Shown: positions 63,914 to 64,000 of the stretch, piece by piece
Numbering within the stretch: position 1 is the first letter of the stretch
How the letters are laid out: each line of letters opens with the position of its first letter
DNA from: DASVCN01 sp040905665
GTDB lineage: Bacteria > Deinococcota > Deinococci > Deinococcales > Trueperaceae
Assembly: GCA_040905665.1 (NCBI GenBank)
Contig: JBBDRD010000028.1
Location: forward strand, 44,100 to 108,099
Reading direction: 5' to 3'
DNA length: 64,000 nt
Translations under genes and position numbers: made by a program
The notes under the pieces: model-generated
What the model was told of the DNA's origin: nothing
What the model saw: the letters and a program-made list of their open reading frames with translations, nothing else
The model's database searches: none

Positions 63914-64000
63914 TCCTCGGCTCCGGCCGTTGCGCCGGTTCTTTCCTTGCCGCCGCTCGATTTTCCGCTGTTGATTGCGTCGATTACCTGTTGGCGGATA
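63910..64000 (-). CDS. C-terminal end of a gene overlapping rny, possibly recA
   Basis: A minus-strand frame is open from the right edge to a TGA at 63912-63910, overlapping the rny ATG. The last 29 residues read IRQQVIDAINSGKSSGGKER and a Gly/Ala/Glu tail. The IRQQVIDAI helix and the polar, acidic end look like the C-terminal tail of RecA, and recA next to rny is a common arrangement in this phylum. The overlap and lack of stops support coding. The identity is tentative because only the variable tail is visible. Confidence 0.4.
   Translation of the reverse strand, partial: IRQQVIDAINSGKSSGGKERTGATAGAEE

Overview
The window is GC-rich, densely coded bacterial chromosome with no phage, transposase or CRISPR signal. 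It looks like a diderm of the Deinococcota, perhaps close to Truepera. The grounds are a TANNNT -10 box placed 5-8 nt before many start codons (leaderless mRNAs), a tandem deoxynucleoside kinase pair, a long-N-terminus RecG, a MurE without the DAP-type DNPR motif, a TPR/winged-helix SARP-like regulator and a MalEFG-GH13-LacI locus. The assignment is an inference. A lipid A type lpx cluster argues against a typical Deinococcus or Thermus.

Layout. 1-5.2 kb: hydrophobic protein tail, DUF104-like small protein, rsmI, mfd, then a convergent small outer-membrane beta-barrel. 5.2-12.2 kb: GIY-YIG protein, era, initiator tRNA, a large SARP/TPR regulator, two tiny genes, an EAL protein and pyrimidine-nucleoside phosphorylase. 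12.2-21.6 kb: murE with two deoxynucleoside kinases, a CNNM/CBS protein, alr, an amino-acid ABC binding protein and permease, and an MFS exporter. 21.6-27.8 kb: recG, LEA-type lipoprotein, serA and a class V aminotransferase. 27.8-34.7 kb: lpxD-lpxC-Gfo/Idh-fabZ-lpxA-lpxB-like-ABC exporter, all on the minus strand with 4-nt overlaps. 34.8-37.2 kb: mreB, tsaB, tsaE. 37.1-42.8 kb: an unrecognised three-gene operon. 42.9-47.5 kb: hrcA, EVE protein, guaA, a minisatellite and a membrane pseudokinase. 47.6-55.6 kb: mrp and the maltodextrin locus. 55.6-64 kb: T-box-controlled valS, a PstS-like protein, pth, rplY (L25/CTC), prs, rny and a probable recA tail.

How they fit together. Much of the window is envelope biology: MurE and Alr for peptidoglycan, LpxA/C/D with FabZ and an MsbA-like exporter for a lipid A-like glycolipid, MreB for shape, plus a barrel and lipoproteins. 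The maltodextrin operon (binding protein, two permeases, LacI repressor, cytoplasmic GH13) has two copies of a palindromic GGNAACGTTNCC operator upstream of malE. Serine synthesis (SerA plus aminotransferase) and nucleotide supply (Prs, GuaA, kinases, phosphorylase) are also present.

The best candidate for an undescribed system is the 37.1-42.8 kb operon. Two cytoplasmic proteins share one layout, an N-terminal helical domain and a C-terminal Roadblock/LC7-like domain, one with a short linker and one with a roughly 700-residue coiled coil. They flank a secreted-then-membrane-anchored protein with a cytoplasmic tail. Also notable are a valS T-box whose terminator encloses the ribosome binding site, a 16-codon leader ORF coupled to prs, and three phased palindromes upstream of rplY.
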